14,277 nt of DNA, from positions 1 through 14,277 of the forward strand of contig CAYGIQ010000066.1 in the NCBI GenBank assembly GCA_964349885.1. Direction: 5' to 3'. Below the pieces are notes generated by a model. It did not search any database. It had not been told where the DNA came from and saw only the letters and a program-made list of their open reading frames with translations. Each line of letters opens with the position of its first letter. Position 1 is the first letter of the stretch. The position numbers and the translations under genes are program-made. Below, piece by piece: positions 1 through 6,714 of this stretch. This DNA is from UBA1413 sp964349885. Its GTDB lineage: Bacteria; Bacteroidota; Bacteroidia; Bacteroidales; Prolixibacteraceae.

Positions 1-1646
1 AAACAGGTCAACCCCTGCATGCTTTCGATGCTTCGGCCATTAAAGGCAACAAGGTAGTGGTGCGCACCACCCCTGCCGGAACAAAGTTTGTTACGCTCGA
101 CAGTGCCGAAAGAACTTTGCGCGAGAACGATCTGATGATTTGCAATGCTGAGGCCCCAATGTGTATTGGAGGGGTGTTTGGAGGTTTGACATCAGGGGTT
201 AAGCTTTCAACTAAAAACATATTTTTGGAGAGTGCCTGCTTCGATCCAGTTTTCATTCGGAAAACCTCGAGGCAACATGGACTCTACACCGATGCTTCTT
301 TTCGGTTTGAGAGGGGCACCGATATCAATGCCACCATTTATGCACTAAAGCGTGCAGCCAAGCTCATCAAAGAGATTGCCGGAGGTCTAATTTCATCGGA
401 AGTGAAAGATCATTACCCCAGCCCAGTGGCAGGATATCCGGTAGAAGTGAGCTACCTCAACATCAACCGATTGATTGGAAAAACAATTGAACTTCCAGAA
501 CTAAAGGTTATTCTGGCGTCGCTCGATATTACGATAACCGATGAGACTCCACGCGGACTTTCGCTCATGGTTCCCACCTATAGGGTAGACGTACGGCGTG
601 AGGTAGATGTTATTGAAGAGGTGCTTCGGATATATGGCTACAATAACATAGAGATACCGGCGCACATCAACGCTTCGTTGAGTTATGGCAAGTATCCCGA
701 TCCGCACCACATGAGAAATGTGGCAGCCGATTTACTGGTGGCACAAGGGTTTTTCGAGATGTGGTCGAACTCCCTAACCAAAGCCTCTTACTACGAAAAT
801 TTAAAAGAGCTGCCCGAACAAAAGACCGTAAAACTTTTTAACCCACTAAGCAGCGACCTTAACGGAATGCGGCAAACTTTACTGTTTGGCGGACTCGAGG
901 CTATTCAGCTCAATTCAAACCGAAGAAACCAGGACCTGAAGTTGTTTGAGTATGGCAATACCTACCACGCCAAGGGAACCCATTCGAAAGAGGACCCCGC
1001 TTCGGGCTATTATGAAGAAGAACACTTGTCGCTTTTAATTACAGGAAAGCGGTCTATTTCCAACTGGAATACCCCCGCCAGCGAAAGCAGTTTTTATCTT
1101 TTGAAGAGCTATGCAGAATTGATTTTGCAGAGATTGGGATTCGATCCCGATGCCATGACCCGGGATACCCATCAAGGAGAACTCTTCTCCGAAGGCCTTT
1201 CTTACGCACTCGGTAATGGTTCGAGCCTTTTAAAACTTGGGAAAGTTGCCTCGAAAATATGCAAGCTTTTCGACATCGATCAGGACGTCTATTTTGCTGA
1301 TTTCGACTGGGGATTGCTGATGTGGGAAATGAAGAACAACCGAGTCAAATTTAAAGAGTTGCCCCGCTACCCTGAAGTTAGACGTGATTTGGCACTTGTT
1401 CTCCAAAAGGATATCCAATTTGATGCACTGAAAAAAATTGCGTTTAATGCCGAAAGACAGCTTTTGACAGCTGTCGATCTATTTGATGTATATGAAGGCA
1501 AGGGGGTTCCAGAAGGCAAAAAATCGTACGCGATGAGTTTTATCCTTCGCGACGACCAGAGGACCCTTACCGATAAGCAGATTGACAAGGCCATGGAGAA
1601 GATTCTGGCCGCTTTTAAACGTGATGTGGCTGCCGAACTGCGGTAA
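1..1646 (+). CDS. pheT: Phenylalanine--tRNA ligase beta subunit, 5' end cut by window
   Basis: This subunit works with PheS in the cytoplasmic alpha2-beta2 enzyme that charges tRNA-Phe. About 547 residues are visible, and family members in this phylum run to about 800-820, so the N-terminal tRNA-binding/OB part lies outside the window. The frame is open to the left edge (first full codon at 3) and begins with the B3/B4 editing-domain signature GQPLHAFD (codons from 6 to 29), so the GTG at 57 is internal and not a start. The editing-domain text continues (MCIGGVFGGL, then TDASFRFERG). A B5 domain follows (VPTYRVDVRREVDVIEEVLRIYGY, about 570-645, shown here in part by its key YRVDVRREVDVIEE). 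The C-terminal anticodon-binding ferredoxin-like domain starts near LPRYPEVRRDLALVL (about 1360) and ends at the TAA. No frameshift or missing motif is seen. The transporter gene starts 22 bp downstream and probably shares the transcript. Very sure of identity. Confidence 0.97.
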   Translation, partial: TGQPLHAFDASAIKGNKVVVRTTPAGTKFVTLDSAERTLRENDLMICNAEAPMCIGGVFGGLTSGVKLSTKNIFLESACFDPVFIRKTSRQHGLYTDASFRFERGTDINATIYALKRAAKLIKEIAGGLISSEVKDHYPSPVAGYPVEVSYLNINRLIGKTIELPELKVILASLDITITDETPRGLSLMVPTYRVDVRREVDVIEEVLRIYGYNNIEIPAHINASLSYGKYPDPHHMRNVAADLLVAQGFFEMWSNSLTKASYYENLKELPEQKTVKLFNPLSSDLNGMRQTLLFGGLEAIQLNSNRRNQDLKLFEYGNTYHAKGTHSKEDPASGYYEEEHLSLLITGKRSISNWNTPASESSFYLLKSYAELILQRLGFDPDAMTRDTHQGELFSEGLSYALGNGSSLLKLGKVASKICKLFDIDQDVYFADFDWGLLMWEMKNNRVKFKELPRYPEVRRDLALVLQKDIQFDALKKIAFNAERQLLTAVDLFDVYEGKGVPEGKKSYAMSFILRDDQRTLTDKQIDKAMEKILAAFKRDVAAELR

Positions 1647-1668
1647 TTCCACGCCTAAATATTGAAGT

Positions 1669-2586
1669 ATGTCAGACCACGCGAAAGGCGTTATTTACGC
1701 TGTAATAACTGCCCTAATGTGGGGAGTATTGGCGGTTGTACTCAAGGTAGCAGTACAAAAGGTCGACGCGCTTACCATCGTCTGGTTTAGGTTTAGTCTG
1801 GCTTTTTTACCGCTGTTGATCTGGCACATCTTTCGGCGACCTGCAGAGCTTTCAATATTTCGAAAACCTCCGTGGCTGTTGGTGTTGGCAACGGGAATGC
1901 TCGCCTACAACTATTTGGGATTCATGTTGGGAGTTCATTACACCACACCCAACAATGCACAGCTCTTTATTCAGAGCGGCCCGATATTGCTAACACTTGC
2001 GGGTATTCTTTTTTTTCGCGAAACCATCAACCGTAGGCAAATTTTCGGATTTGTGCTTGCCATGGCCGGACTGCTTATCTTTTACAACCAGCAGATCGGA
2101 TTTTTTACCAGCGGAACCCAACTCTATATGAAAGGCGTTCTGATTACCTTGTCGGCAGCCGTGTCATGGACAGTGTACGCCGCACTTCAAAAAAAGCTTG
2201 TAAAAAGCTACTCAACCTTTACCCTCAACCTTTTTCTGTTCGGCTTGCCCACGCTGCTTTTTTTACCCCTCGCCAAACCATTGCAATTGTTGGAACTTAA
2301 CTGGGTAATGTGGCTTATAATGCTGTTTCTAGGCCTCAATACGCTGGTTGCCTATACCACCCTTTCACTTGCCCTCAAGTACATCGAAGCCGGAAAGGTG
2401 AGCATCATCATCATTCTCAATCCACTGATAACTTTTGCCATAATGGGCACTGTAACCTACCTCGAGGTTTCATGGATTGCCGGAGAAAATTTCACCCTTT
2501 GGTCGGTTTTAGGGGCATTGACCGTTTTGGCTGGGGCAGCCTTGGTGGTTATGAAAAAACGAAAGCACCGACCTGTTATTGGCTGA
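1669..2586 (+). CDS. EamA/DMT-superfamily transporter (RhaT/YdcZ-like permease)
   Basis: A 305-residue inner-membrane protein made of two tandem EamA repeats, about ten hydrophobic segments in all, which is the usual size and architecture of the drug/metabolite transporter superfamily. The first repeat runs from about residue 7 to 138 (ALMWGVLAVVLKVAV near the start; the typical TTPNNAQLFIQSGPILLTLAG helix pair near 91-112), and the second from about 154 to 293 (SAAVSWTVYAALQKKL; then YIEAGKVSIIIILNPLITF). A short basic tail (KKRKHRP) ends the protein on the likely cytoplasmic side. Family members export amino acids, nucleobases or other small metabolites; substrate cannot be read from sequence. 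The ATG lies 22 bp after the pheT stop without a visible Shine-Dalgarno, which suggests co-transcription. Family sure, substrate unknown. Confidence 0.93.
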   Translation: MSDHAKGVIYAVITALMWGVLAVVLKVAVQKVDALTIVWFRFSLAFLPLLIWHIFRRPAELSIFRKPPWLLVLATGMLAYNYLGFMLGVHYTTPNNAQLFIQSGPILLTLAGILFFRETINRRQIFGFVLAMAGLLIFYNQQIGFFTSGTQLYMKGVLITLSAAVSWTVYAALQKKLVKSYSTFTLNLFLFGLPTLLFLPLAKPLQLLELNWVMWLIMLFLGLNTLVAYTTLSLALKYIEAGKVSIIIILNPLITFAIMGTVTYLEVSWIAGENFTLWSVLGALTVLAGAALVVMKKRKHRPVIG

Positions 2587-2630
2587 CAAAACAGGCAGCT
2601 CCATATTTTAAAGATTGTTATTTTTGGCTG

Positions 2631-2661
2631 TTGCAGAAAAAGCATCATATATATATTTTTG
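2631..2661 (+). promoter_or_regulatory. Bacteroidota-type promoter for the lipoprotein gene
   Basis: TTG at 2631-2633 is followed, after 20 bp, by TATTTTTG at 2654-2661, a full match to the Bacteroidota -7 consensus TAnnTTTG with the -33 TTG at the expected distance. Transcription would begin near 2668, giving a leader of about 20 nt before the ATG at 2688. This gives the lipoprotein a unit separate from pheT and the transporter. Motif and spacing are read directly; activity is inferred. Confidence 0.62.
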
Positions 2662-2687
2662 CCCATCAAATAAAAAAAGAAACGATT

Positions 2688-3884
2688 ATGAACTTACGGT
2701 TTTTTCGCACTTTTTCGCTTGCAGTGCTTTTGTCTCTCATACTGGGTTGCACCAACACCAGCGAACCTGTTCGTATTGTCAATTCAAAATACAAACCGGT
2801 AATCAACGATATCAGGTATGAAGCGCTATTTTACATGAGCCGCTCAACAATGCCCGGATCGACCCTGGCTGTCTCCATTAAGGGAGAAACGGTATATGCC
2901 GAGGCATTTGGTTTGGCCAATACCGACCTGAATGTTCCGGCCTCGCGCAATACCAAATACAGGATAGGCGAAATCAGTCAGGCAATTACCGCACTTACCT
3001 ATTTCACAATGGTCGAAAGGGGATTGCTTTCACCTCAGGACACCATTCAATCGTATTTGCCCGACTATCCGTACATCAACTTTCCCATCCAACTGCAGCA
3101 TTTGGTAGACCAAACTTCAGGCATCAGAGTGCCCACGCTATTAGAGAGACACTACCGAGGCAACGCCCTGAGTCTGCAAAACGGATTGCACCTGTTCAGC
3201 AACGATTCGTTGTTGTTCGCCCCCGGCCAATACCAATACCCCACATCTTTCAGCTACAACCTGTTGGGAGCAGTAATCGAAAAGAGGGCCGAAAAGTCAT
3301 TTCAGCGGGTTGTATCGGAGATGGTGCTCGATACATTGAAGATGCTGAGCACCCAGCCCGACAATCCTTTTGCCACCATCATCAACCGATCGGCGTTTTT
3401 CGACCGCGACATGATCGCCCAAATGGTTCACGCAAATACGCTGGATCTGCGCTTCAGACTGCCTTCTGAAGGTTACTTGTCGACTGCTGAAGATCTTCTT
3501 AAGCTTGGAAATGCATTGCTTTACGGCAATGGAATTTCGGAAACAGTGCGCAATCAAATGCTTACCGCCCCAAAAATAAACGGAGAGTCAATGCTGCCTG
3601 CAGGCAACGGACTAATGTTTTTGCAAAACAGTCGCGGAGAATTCTATTATGCTTCGCGTGGACTGGTTACCGGAGGTGGGGCCATGCTTATTATTCTGCC
3701 CAAAGAGGAAATTGTTGTGGCCTGGAGTGCCAACATCAACGACGAATTTGATGAGTTGCCAGGCTTAATGGTGGCCAACAGCTTCAGAGATTTTCTGGAA
3801 GGAAACTATAAAACCCGCAAAGAAAAGATGCAAGAGGCCGAAAAAGAACTTTCAAAACAGAATCTGCAAGAATTCCCGCAATAA
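2688..3884 (+). CDS. Beta-lactamase/serine-hydrolase family lipoprotein, apparently catalytically dead
   Basis: A 398-residue protein with a signal peptide ending in a lipobox (LILGC, Cys21), so it is expected to be a membrane-anchored lipoprotein. The fold matches the class C beta-lactamase-related serine hydrolases (Pfam Beta-lactamase): PGSTLAVSIKGETVY (56-70), the segment before the nucleophile (TKYRIGEISQAITAL, 89-103), LQHLVDQTSGIR (136-147), GYLSTAEDLLKLGNALL (262-278) and the last core strands (GAMLIILPKEEIVVAW, 331-346). The catalytic motifs do not match. SxxK reads E95-I-S-Q98; the YxN region before LLG reads P185-T-S187; the HxG/KTG region reads S323-R-G325. I infer a non-catalytic or altered-function protein. 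The tail from about 370 is charged and helical. The start at 2688 was chosen over an upstream in-frame start at 2310 because it begins the signal peptide and sits behind its own promoter. Fold sure; loss of activity inferred by hand alignment. Confidence 0.9.
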   Translation: MNLRFFRTFSLAVLLSLILGCTNTSEPVRIVNSKYKPVINDIRYEALFYMSRSTMPGSTLAVSIKGETVYAEAFGLANTDLNVPASRNTKYRIGEISQAITALTYFTMVERGLLSPQDTIQSYLPDYPYINFPIQLQHLVDQTSGIRVPTLLERHYRGNALSLQNGLHLFSNDSLLFAPGQYQYPTSFSYNLLGAVIEKRAEKSFQRVVSEMVLDTLKMLSTQPDNPFATIINRSAFFDRDMIAQMVHANTLDLRFRLPSEGYLSTAEDLLKLGNALLYGNGISETVRNQMLTAPKINGESMLPAGNGLMFLQNSRGEFYYASRGLVTGGGAMLIILPKEEIVVAWSANINDEFDELPGLMVANSFRDFLEGNYKTRKEKMQEAEKELSKQNLQEFPQ

Positions 3885-3890
3885 TCGCAT

Positions 3891-3927
3891 AAAAAAGCAG
3901 CCACCCCAAAAAGGTGGCTGCTTTTTT
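3891..3927. terminator. Strong bidirectional intrinsic terminator
   Basis: A perfect 15-bp inverted repeat (3891-3905 and 3913-3927) with a 7-nt loop (CCAAAAA). The GC-rich core GCAGCCACC pairs with GGTGGCTGC, flanked by an A-tract on the left and a T-tract on the right. Read rightward it ends the lipoprotein transcript 6 nt after its stop; read leftward the A-tract becomes the U-tract for the Hsp20 gene, whose stop is 33 bp away. It therefore serves both convergent genes. Confidence 0.93.
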
Positions 3928-3960
3928 AGTGATCAGAGCAGGGTCCTGTTGCCTTAAGCC

Positions 3961-4395
3961 TTATTGAATTGCAATTTGCAATGGAGCTTTTTCCAATACT
4001 TCCTCTTTTTTAGGAAGGGTAATTTCCAGAATTCCATTGGAAAAGTGAGCAGAAATCTGATCGGCATCAATCTGCTTAGACAGTTCAAAACTTCTTTCAA
4101 AATTTTCGGAAGTAAATCCGCGGCGCAGATACCGAACCTCATCCTGTGTTCCTACATCGGATTTTTCCGATTTGATGGTCAATACGCTCTTTTGAACACT
4201 GATCTTTACTTCCTCTTTCGAAAATCCCGGAATGGAAAGCTCCAAACGAAACGATTTGTCGGTTTCCATCAGATTTACCGGAACACAACCACAACTGTTT
4301 TCGCGGGTATCGTTGTAACCAAATGTCTTGAACAATTCGTCGACCAAATTTCTGTGTACAGGGTAACCTGCTGGATTGAATTTTACAAGTGTCAT
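3961..4395 (-). CDS. Small heat-shock protein, Hsp20/alpha-crystallin family
   Basis: A 144-residue cytoplasmic ATP-independent holdase that binds unfolding proteins and keeps them refoldable by DnaK/ClpB. The N-terminal arm (1-37) contains VDELFKTFGYND. The alpha-crystallin domain runs from about 38 to 135 (VPVNLMETDKSFRLELSIPGFSKEEV at its start, key PG at 56-57 and DADQISAHFSNGILEITLPK near the end), followed by a C-terminal I-x-I tail (LQIAI) used for oligomer assembly. Length is normal for the family. A CxC pair (Cys35, Cys37) sits at the arm/domain junction, which is not a standard feature. The ATG at 4395 is preceded by a strong AGGAGG. The gene stands alone, convergent on a shared terminator and divergent from trmD. 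Heat or stress control is expected from the family; no CIRCE or sigma-32 site is visible. Confidence 0.96.
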   Translation of the reverse strand: MTLVKFNPAGYPVHRNLVDELFKTFGYNDTRENSCGCVPVNLMETDKSFRLELSIPGFSKEEVKISVQKSVLTIKSEKSDVGTQDEVRYLRRGFTSENFERSFELSKQIDADQISAHFSNGILEITLPKKEEVLEKAPLQIAIQ

Positions 4396-4404
4396 AATCT
4401 GTTT

Positions 4405-4410
4405 CCTCCT
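4405..4410 (-). promoter_or_regulatory. Strong Shine-Dalgarno (AGGAGG) of the Hsp20 gene
   Basis: On the minus strand AGGAGG lies 9 nt ahead of the ATG at 4395, an optimal match to the anti-SD of 16S rRNA. No other start in this window has such a match; the remaining genes show at most a weak AAGG (the SUI1 gene). Genes in this phylum usually lack SD sequences, so this one stands out. Confidence 0.8.
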
Positions 4411-4480
4411 ATTTTAAATTGAACAATTTTTATGATTCTGTTTGCCCTAATTCAAACCTTATTCCAGATATCTCATTTGG

Positions 4481-4553
4481 GCCATTTGACGCAAACCATT
4501 TTACAAAACACGCCATTATGGCACCTTTATTATTAAATAGATGCCATTATTGC
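4481..4553. repeat. Three GCCATT-cored repeats at exact 31-bp steps
   Basis: GCCATTTGACGC begins at 4481, GCCATTATGGC at 4512 and GCCATTATTGC at 4543. The steps are 31 bp each, close to three turns of B-DNA, so equal faces of the helix would present the sites. The middle copy is an odd-centred palindrome (GCCAT-T-ATGGC). The array lies in the 253-bp region (4396-4648) between the divergent hsp20 and trmD genes, 86-158 bp upstream of the Hsp20 start and 96-168 bp upstream of trmD. I infer possible binding sites for a regulator; chance cannot be excluded for six-base cores. The rest of this region is AT-rich, with no convincing gene and no full-match promoter for Hsp20. Confidence 0.45.
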
Positions 4554-4622
4554 AGTTTATTTGATTTTAAGAGACAAAATCGACCTCGGTTTTCTTTGAA
4601 TACAGCAGCAAGGTCAAATTTT

Positions 4623-4632
4623 TATAATTTCG
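4623..4632 (+). promoter_or_regulatory. Possible -7 element upstream of trmD
   Basis: TATAATTTCG contains TAATTTCG (4625-4632), seven of eight matches to TAnnTTTG, about 16 bp before the trmD ATG. The nearest TTTG upstream (4595-4598) is 26 bp away, longer than the usual 19-21 bp, so the -33 half is not convincing. Transcription from here would leave only a very short leader. Confidence 0.35.
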
Positions 4633-4648
4633 CTTCAAAGGCTGAGAT

Positions 4649-5344
4649 ATGCGCATTGATATACTTACGGTAGTTCCTGAATTATTAAATGGACCATTCG
4701 ATCATTCGATTGTAAAACGGGCCCGTGATAAAAACCTGGTCGAAATTGTCATCCACAATTTGCGCGACTACTCTACCGATAAGCACCGTCGGGTTGATGA
4801 TTATGCGTTCAGCAAAGGGGCCGGAATGGTTATGATGATTCAACCCATTGAGGCTGCCATACACCACCTAGCACAGCAACGCGATTACGACGAAATCATT
4901 TATACCACCCCCGATGGTGTAGTGTTCAATCAACAGGAGGCCAACAACCTGTCGCTTAAAAAGAATCTGATTATTTTATGTGGGCATTATAAGGGAATCG
5001 ATCACCGGATTAGAGAACATCTCATTACCAAAGAGCTTTCCATAGGCGATTATGTCCTTACCGGAGGAGAGCTGGCAGCGGCCGTGATTACCGACAGCAT
5101 CGTGCGGTTGCTTCCGGGGGCCATCTCCGACGAAACATCAGCACTGTCTGACTCCTTCCAGGACAACCTGCTGAGTCCTCCTGTTTATACCCGGCCGGCC
5201 GACTACAACGGGATGAAAGTTCCTGATATATTGCTGAGCGGAAACGACCACTTGATCGACGATTGGAAGCATCAGCAGTCGTTGGATCGCACCCGTTCAT
5301 TGCGCCCCGACCTCTTTGAAAAGCACCTACGCGATCAGGAATAG
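4649..5344 (+). CDS. trmD: tRNA (guanine37-N1)-methyltransferase
   Basis: TrmD places the m1G37 methyl group, using S-adenosylmethionine, on tRNAs that read CNN codons plus tRNA-Pro; this prevents +1 frameshifting. The 231-residue protein begins MRIDILTVVPELL, as family members do. The SPOUT trefoil-knot region is clear: ILCGHYKGIDHRIRE (about 109-123), then LSIGDYVLTGGELAAA (about 130-145), which forms the AdoMet pocket. SDSFQDNLL (about 167-175) carries the catalytic Asp, and YTRP follows. The C-terminal WKHQQSLDRTRSLRPDL is typical of the tRNA-binding helices. One oddity: the glycine loop normally read PFGGxAGM or PYGGGPGM is AFSKGAGM (about residues 53-60). The usual rpsP-rimM-trmD-rplS order is absent. 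A CPBP protease gene follows after 62 bp. Identity very sure. Confidence 0.97.
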   Translation: MRIDILTVVPELLNGPFDHSIVKRARDKNLVEIVIHNLRDYSTDKHRRVDDYAFSKGAGMVMMIQPIEAAIHHLAQQRDYDEIIYTTPDGVVFNQQEANNLSLKKNLIILCGHYKGIDHRIREHLITKELSIGDYVLTGGELAAAVITDSIVRLLPGAISDETSALSDSFQDNLLSPPVYTRPADYNGMKVPDILLSGNDHLIDDWKHQQSLDRTRSLRPDLFEKHLRDQE

Positions 5345-5406
5345 AACATTTCGAAAATCTTTTTGGAGATTTTTCTGTTTTAAATTTATTGTAAACATAC
5401 TCCTCT

Positions 5407-6225
5407 ATGCAATCGACCTCTGCAAAATTCTACCCCACCGTTGCTCAGGCCATCCATTTGCTGATGCTCTATATCTTTATTCAGACCATCATCGATTTCC
5501 CCCTGGCCCTTATCGATTATTTCAATGATACCGATTACCTCTATAATCCGGTTAAGAAATTCGTGAACAGCTTTGCCGTAACCCTGTTCATTCTCTGGTA
5601 TGGCTTTCGTAAGACCGAAAGCAGTTTTACCGAAGTATTTCCTGCTCGAAGCTTCAACTTGCTTATTATATTGCCACTTCTCACCTTCCTTGTTGCCGTA
5701 CAGCATCTCCTGAACGATGTCAACCTATTTGTTGCCAGACTCATTCCACCACCGATGTGGTTCTGGGAGCTGTTTAACAATATATTTGAAAGTCGTTTTG
5801 GCTTTTGGGGCGCCTTTCTCAAAGTAGCCATAATTGCTCCGATAGTCGAAGAACTGATTTTTAGGGGAGTAATCTTACACGGATTTGCACGCAACTATTC
5901 AAGGTTACGTTCTGTTGTGCTGTCGGCGCTTTTGTTTGCCTTGTTCCATCTTAATCCATGGCAGCTGCCAGCCACTTTTATGCTCGGCTTGCTGCTGGGC
6001 TGGATTATGGTCTATACCCGGAACATCTATCTAGCGATTGCAGGACACTCCCTCAACAACATTCTTGTTCTGCTCTCCATTACCTATAGTGAGCAACTTC
6101 AAACACTCTTTCCGCTTCCTGAGCGCAGCTTCCTTATAACCGCCATAGCCGCAATTTTAGCAACGCTTTCACTGGCTGCCATTCACTTCGTAATGGTTGC
6201 CCGAAACCACAAAACAATGAAATAA
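5407..6225 (+). CDS. CPBP-family intramembrane metalloprotease (CAAX prenyl protease-like)
   Basis: A 272-residue integral membrane protein with about eight hydrophobic segments. It carries the three conserved CPBP (Abi/Rce1-like) motifs inside helices: E148-E149-L-I-F-R153, F177-ALF-H181 and H214-SLN-N218, which form the putative metal-binding intramembrane active site. An amphipathic loop rich in Pro and Trp (PPPMWFWELF, about 114-123) precedes the catalytic half. Family members process prenylated or other membrane substrates in eukaryotes; bacterial ones are mostly uncharacterised, and a few act in bacteriocin immunity. No bacteriocin peptide gene is adjacent, so a housekeeping envelope role is more likely. 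The next gene starts 3 nt after its stop, so the two form an operon. No SD is visible at the ATG. Family sure, substrate unknown. Confidence 0.93.
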   Translation: MQSTSAKFYPTVAQAIHLLMLYIFIQTIIDFPLALIDYFNDTDYLYNPVKKFVNSFAVTLFILWYGFRKTESSFTEVFPARSFNLLIILPLLTFLVAVQHLLNDVNLFVARLIPPPMWFWELFNNIFESRFGFWGAFLKVAIIAPIVEELIFRGVILHGFARNYSRLRSVVLSALLFALFHLNPWQLPATFMLGLLLGWIMVYTRNIYLAIAGHSLNNILVLLSITYSEQLQTLFPLPERSFLITAIAAILATLSLAAIHFVMVARNHKTMK

Positions 6226-6228
6226 ACA

Positions 6229-6714
6229 ATGGAATTGGTGATTGTTTTTCTGGGCATTGGATTGTTGCTTGCCGGATTGGCAGGGTGCCTTATCCCTATA
6301 TTACCCGGACCACCATTGAGTTATCTGGCTTTGCTGTTGCTGCACTTCTCGGGCGTTGCGCGCTTCGAAACCAACTTTTTGATCTGGTGGGCTGGCATTA
6401 CGGTTGCCGTTACCCTTCTTGATTATCTTATTCCGGTTTGGGGGGCGAAAAAATTCGGTGCCTCACCGGCAGGAGTTTGGGGCACCCTGTTGGGATTGCT
6501 GTTCGGCATATTGCTGTTCCCGCCTTTGGGGATAATTATCGGGCCATTTGTCGGAGCAGTTGTGGGTGAACTTATTTCTGGCAAGACTGCCAATCGAGCT
6601 ATGAGCGCCGGATTTGGATCATTTGCAGGATTCCTGGGGGGTGTGGTACTTAAATTTATCGTATCGGGAATGATGACCTGGTATTTCTTTAAGGCACTCC
6701 TGATCTTACCTTAA
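6229..6714 (+). CDS. DUF456 family membrane protein
   Basis: A 161-residue, very hydrophobic, glycine-rich protein with about five membrane segments. It has the DUF456 hallmarks: an early IPILPGPPLSYLALLL segment (about 22-37) and, in the second half, repeated glycine-rich helices (GVWGTLLGLLFGILLFPPLG; GPFVGAVVGELISGK; AGFGSFAGFLGG) that resemble glycine-zipper pairs. Function is unknown across the family. The ATG follows the CPBP stop by 3 nt, which implies translational coupling with the protease. Its TAA lies in the tetranucleotide TTAA that also holds the stop of the convergent GH43-like gene, so the two coding regions overlap by 4 bp and no terminator lies between them. Family assignment is good; role unknown. 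Confidence 0.9.
   Translation: MELVIVFLGIGLLLAGLAGCLIPILPGPPLSYLALLLLHFSGVARFETNFLIWWAGITVAVTLLDYLIPVWGAKKFGASPAGVWGTLLGLLFGILLFPPLGIIIGPFVGAVVGELISGKTANRAMSAGFGSFAGFLGGVVLKFIVSGMMTWYFFKALLILP

Noticed and set aside
57..1646. pheT starting at GTG 57
   Set aside because: The frame stays open to the window edge and encodes GQPLHAFD upstream of 57, which is internal PheT sequence.
2310..2687. N-terminal extension of the lipoprotein gene from an upstream ATG
   Set aside because: It overlaps the transporter in another frame, reads as low-quality His/Pro-rich shadow sequence, and would bury the signal peptide and the promoter at 2631-2661.
3964..4422. 152-codon ORF antisense to hsp20
   Set aside because: It is the complement of a clear Hsp20 gene and has no family features.
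4453..4461. TAAGGTTTG on the minus strand as the Hsp20 promoter
   Set aside because: It has three rather than two spacer bases within the -7 motif, and no TTG at 19-21 bp upstream.
4419..4673. 84-codon ORF in the hsp20-trmD intergenic region
   Set aside because: It overlaps the trmD start, has no recognisable domain or SD, and its composition looks like translated AT-rich regulatory DNA.
5353..5375. Hairpin AAAATCT-TTTTGG-AGATTTT after trmD as a terminator
   Set aside because: The stem has only two GC pairs and would be unstable; at most a weak pause site between trmD and the CPBP gene.
5407..6225. CPBP protein as a bacteriocin self-immunity (Abi) gene
   Set aside because: No bacteriocin-like small peptide, leader or export gene lies nearby; the context is housekeeping.
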